From Candidatus Aminicenantota bacterium (GTDB lineage Bacteria; Acidobacteriota; Aminicenantia; UBA2199): DNA of 15,812 nucleotides. The stretch spans positions 4,970,741-4,986,552 of the forward strand of contig CP070627.1 of NCBI GenBank assembly GCA_020355945.1. The letters are read 5' to 3'. A model generated the notes under the pieces. That model worked only from the letters and a program-made list of their open reading frames with translations, had not been told where the DNA came from and ran no database searches. Of the stretch, positions 14,112 through 15,812 are shown in pieces. The position numbers were made by a program, and so were the translations under genes. The number at the start of each line of letters is the position of its first letter. The first letter of the stretch is position 1.

Positions 14112-14140
14112 TTGCTTTCTTTTTGGACTTTTGATAAAAT
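14112..14140 (+). promoter_or_regulatory. Extended -10 promoter of the ATPase-nuclease gene
   Basis: TTGCTT (14112-14117), 17 bases, then TAAAAT (14135-14140) preceded by TGA, which fits an extended -10 (TGnTAAAAT). The -35 matches only in its first half. Transcription would begin near 14147, about 30 bases before the ATG. Confidence 0.45.
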
Positions 14141-14141
14141 T

Positions 14142-14156
14142 TGTTCGTAAAGAACA
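14142..14156. promoter_or_regulatory. Operator-like dyad at the predicted ATPase-nuclease start
   Basis: TGTTC-GTAAA-GAACA is a perfect inverted repeat with a 5-base spacer covering the predicted transcription start. It is not a LexA box, which has the half-sites the other way round (GAAC...GTTC). It could hold a repressor or fold as a small leader hairpin. Confidence 0.35.
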
Positions 14157-14175
14157 GATAAAAAAGGAGCCGAAT

Positions 14176-15771
14176 ATGAGGCGATTTACATCTTATGGTC
14201 CAATTAATCCCAATTTGCATTATTACGCCCCGAGAAAAGAGTTGATCGACAGGGCATACACCCAGTTGGTGGGGGAAGAACCGGCAGAAGGCGGGCATTA
14301 TATTACGGTATGGGCGCCCCGGCAGTGTGGGAAAACCTGGATCATGCAGGAAGTAGTGGAAAAAATCAAGCAAACCAATGATTATGAAATTGGACTTATC
14401 TCTATGGAACCTGCAAAAGAGGAGAAAGAGGAAAAAGAAGTTTTGGATGTATTGATTCAAAAACTGCAAATTGTATTTAGCAGATCATTTCCCGTCATTG
14501 AAAAAATAAAGCAGGTTCCAACGTTATTTACCCGGAAATATTTCCAAAAACCTGTAATTTTGATTTTAGATGAATTTGATGCCCTGGAAGAGGTATTTAT
14601 TAACCGTTTTGCAAGTATATTCAGGGATATTTATATCAGCAGGACAGGTGAGAGGGATAAGCCTGGTAAGGATAAAGCCAATTTACTCCACGGCCTGGCC
14701 CTGGTGGGGGTACGCAGTGTCCTGGGCATTGAAAACGTCAAAGGTTCACCTTTTAATGTGCAGCGTAGTCTTCATATTCCTAACCTGACCGATGACGAAG
14801 TGAAGGGAATGTTCCGCTGGTATGAAAAAGAAAGTGGGCAAAAGGTCCAGCAGGATGTCGTTGAAAGGCTCTTTTATGAAACCAATGGTCAGCCGGGTTT
14901 AACGTGCTGGTTCGGAGAATTGCTAACAGCAACGTATAACAAGGGAAAAAAAGTTCCTATTAACATGGGACATTTTAAATATGTATATAAAGAGGCAACC
15001 CATGTCCTGCCCAATAATAATATCCTCAATATCATCAGCAAGGTCAACCAACAACCTTACAAAGAAGAGGTGCTGGAATTATTCAAAACCGATAAGAAAA
15101 TTGAATTTCGCTTCGATGACAAGAATCTGAATTACCTTTATATGAACGGTGTTATCGATATTGAAAGGGAGGAGAACGAGAAAGGTGAGTCAGAGGTCTA
15201 CTGCAAGTTTGCCAATCCTTTTGTGCAAACCCGGTTATTCAGCTATTTTTCTAGAGAGATGTTTGACGACCTGGGGCTTTTGATCCACCCCCTGGACAGC
15301 ATGGAAGATGCCATCAGCGAAGACAGTCTCATTATTCCCAATATCCTCAAACGATACAAAGCCTATCTAAAGAAGAACCGGGATATGGTTTTCAAGGGAA
15401 TGCCCAGGAGAAAGATAGATAAAAGGCTCTATGAGGCGGTCTATCATTTCAACCTGTACAGGTACTTGTATGATTTATTGAAAAAAAGGGGAGTGGATGT
15501 GATACCTGAGTTTCCCACCGGTAATGGGAAGATCGATTTGATTTTGAAATATAGGGAACGAGTCTATGCGTTGGAGTTAAAGAGTTTCAGGGATATGTAC
15601 GATTATGGCCGGGGGATTGAGCGGGCGGCAGATTATGGCAAGCAGTTGGGATTAAAAGAGATCGTATTACTGGTGTTTGTAGAGTTAAAAGAGGAAGAGG
15701 TCAAAGAACTGGACCAGGAGATTGAGAAGCCTGGTATCAAGGTGATTGTTATTCCCATCGGGGTTCTATAG
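14176..15771 (+). CDS. AAA-like ATPase fused to a PD-(D/E)XK nuclease-like domain
   Basis: The product has 531 residues from the ATG at 14176, which has AAGGAG six bases upstream; an in-frame ATG at 14131 lacks such a site and lies upstream of the predicted transcript. The N-terminus HYYAPRKELIDRAYTQL precedes Walker A APRQCGKT (47-54) and Walker B VILILDEFD (127-135), as in AAA_35-type ATPases. Residues about 200-360 resemble the lid and winged-helix part (NGQPGLTCWFGELL). Residues about 410-505 form a PD-(D/E)XK core: Glu420, Asp454 (GKIDLIL), E467-L-K469 (YALELKSF) and a following helix with YGKQLGLKE. All catalytic residues are present, so nuclease activity is plausible. Related ATPase/PD-(D/E)XK fusions are common in genomes with many mobile elements but have no settled function. 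It is transcribed alone, divergently from the molybdenum enzyme operon. Confidence 0.88.
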   Translation: MRRFTSYGPINPNLHYYAPRKELIDRAYTQLVGEEPAEGGHYITVWAPRQCGKTWIMQEVVEKIKQTNDYEIGLISMEPAKEEKEEKEVLDVLIQKLQIVFSRSFPVIEKIKQVPTLFTRKYFQKPVILILDEFDALEEVFINRFASIFRDIYISRTGERDKPGKDKANLLHGLALVGVRSVLGIENVKGSPFNVQRSLHIPNLTDDEVKGMFRWYEKESGQKVQQDVVERLFYETNGQPGLTCWFGELLTATYNKGKKVPINMGHFKYVYKEATHVLPNNNILNIISKVNQQPYKEEVLELFKTDKKIEFRFDDKNLNYLYMNGVIDIEREENEKGESEVYCKFANPFVQTRLFSYFSREMFDDLGLLIHPLDSMEDAISEDSLIIPNILKRYKAYLKKNRDMVFKGMPRRKIDKRLYEAVYHFNLYRYLYDLLKKRGVDVIPEFPTGNGKIDLILKYRERVYALELKSFRDMYDYGRGIERAADYGKQLGLKEIVLLVFVELKEEEVKELDQEIEKPGIKVIVIPIGVL

Positions 15772-15781
15772 TGCTATAGAA
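15764..15781 (+). terminator. Perfect 18-bp palindrome over the stop codon, possible weak terminator
   Basis: TTCTATAG-TG-CTATAGAA includes the TAG stop (15769-15771) and is followed by TTTTAG. The stem is AT-rich and the loop must open to at least four bases, so it is a weak terminator at best; it could also be a binding or target site. Confidence 0.35.
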
Positions 15782-15785
15782 TTTT

Positions 15786-15812
15786 AGCCACAAAGCCACG
15801 AAGATACACAAA
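15786..15812 (+). repeat. Start of a CCACAAAG/CCACGAAG-type dispersed repeat, cut by window end
   Basis: GCCACAAAGCCACGAAGA followed by TACACAAA is built from a roughly 9-base unit (CCACAAAG, CCACGAAG, TACACAAA). Similar CCACGAAGNCACGAAG tracts are scattered between genes in many bacterial genomes. Only the first 27 bases are visible. Confidence 0.45.

Noticed and set aside
1..15812. CRISPR arrays, tRNA or rRNA genes, insertion sequences with transposase
   Set aside because: No regularly spaced direct repeats with spacers, no cloverleaf or rRNA sequence recognised, and no transposase motif in any frame. The dispersed repeats are non-coding hairpins.

Overview
The window carries ten well-supported genes, one doubtful small ORF and a family of GC-rich hairpin repeats. 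Nine of the ten genes lie on the minus strand; only the last gene is on the plus strand. The combination suggests an uncultured, mostly anaerobic diderm bacterium of moderate to low GC content. That combination is a sigma-54 activator, a Tat-exported molybdenum hydroxylase, DUF4097 solenoid proteins, a sulfatase-fold protein ending in the common SLGYL-type tail, an AAA-like ATPase fused to a PD-(D/E)XK domain, and dispersed 'GCCTCCGGCGGCCAGGGG' hairpins. It resembles Acidobacteriota/Aminicenantes-type genomes, but this placement rests on family resemblance and not on a marker gene.

Region 1 (93-6636, minus) looks like one envelope-associated gene set. A good sigma-70-type promoter (TTTACA-N17-TACAAT) precedes lemA. 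Then follow a two-helix membrane TPM-domain protein, a secreted/anchored TPM-domain protein with a glycine-rich tail (YgcG type), two tandem DUF4097 beta-solenoid proteins built on 9/18-residue repeats, and an FHA-fused sigma-54-dependent activator with its own possible promoter. Spacings of 2 and 4 bases and Shine-Dalgarno sites inside the preceding gene show coupling within the two pairs. The likely common theme is sensing or remodelling the cell envelope; this is inference from gene content.

Region 2 (6637-9700, minus) holds an exported sulfatase-fold protein with threonine in place of the formylglycine cysteine, driven by a near-consensus promoter. An about 500-base stretch with a long homopurine run and one doubtful ORF follows, and then a YycJ/WalJ-type metallo-beta-lactamase-fold protein whose Shine-Dalgarno site appears to be supplied by a repeat copy.

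Region 3 (9701-14093) is a three-gene molybdenum hydroxylase operon: a Tat-signal 2Fe-2S subunit, a large molybdopterin subunit, and an FAD subunit with an extra cysteine-rich insert like that of PaoB or 4-hydroxybenzoyl-CoA reductase beta. The operon is bracketed by inverted copies of an identical 23-bp GC-rich sequence, and a 105-base imperfect inverted-repeat structure lies on its yycJ side.

Region 4 (14112-15812, plus) is a monocistronic AAA-like ATPase/PD-(D/E)XK gene with its own extended -10 promoter, an operator-like dyad at the predicted start of transcription, and a perfect 18-bp palindrome across its stop codon. The window ends inside what looks like another dispersed repeat (CCACAAAG/CCACGAAG type).
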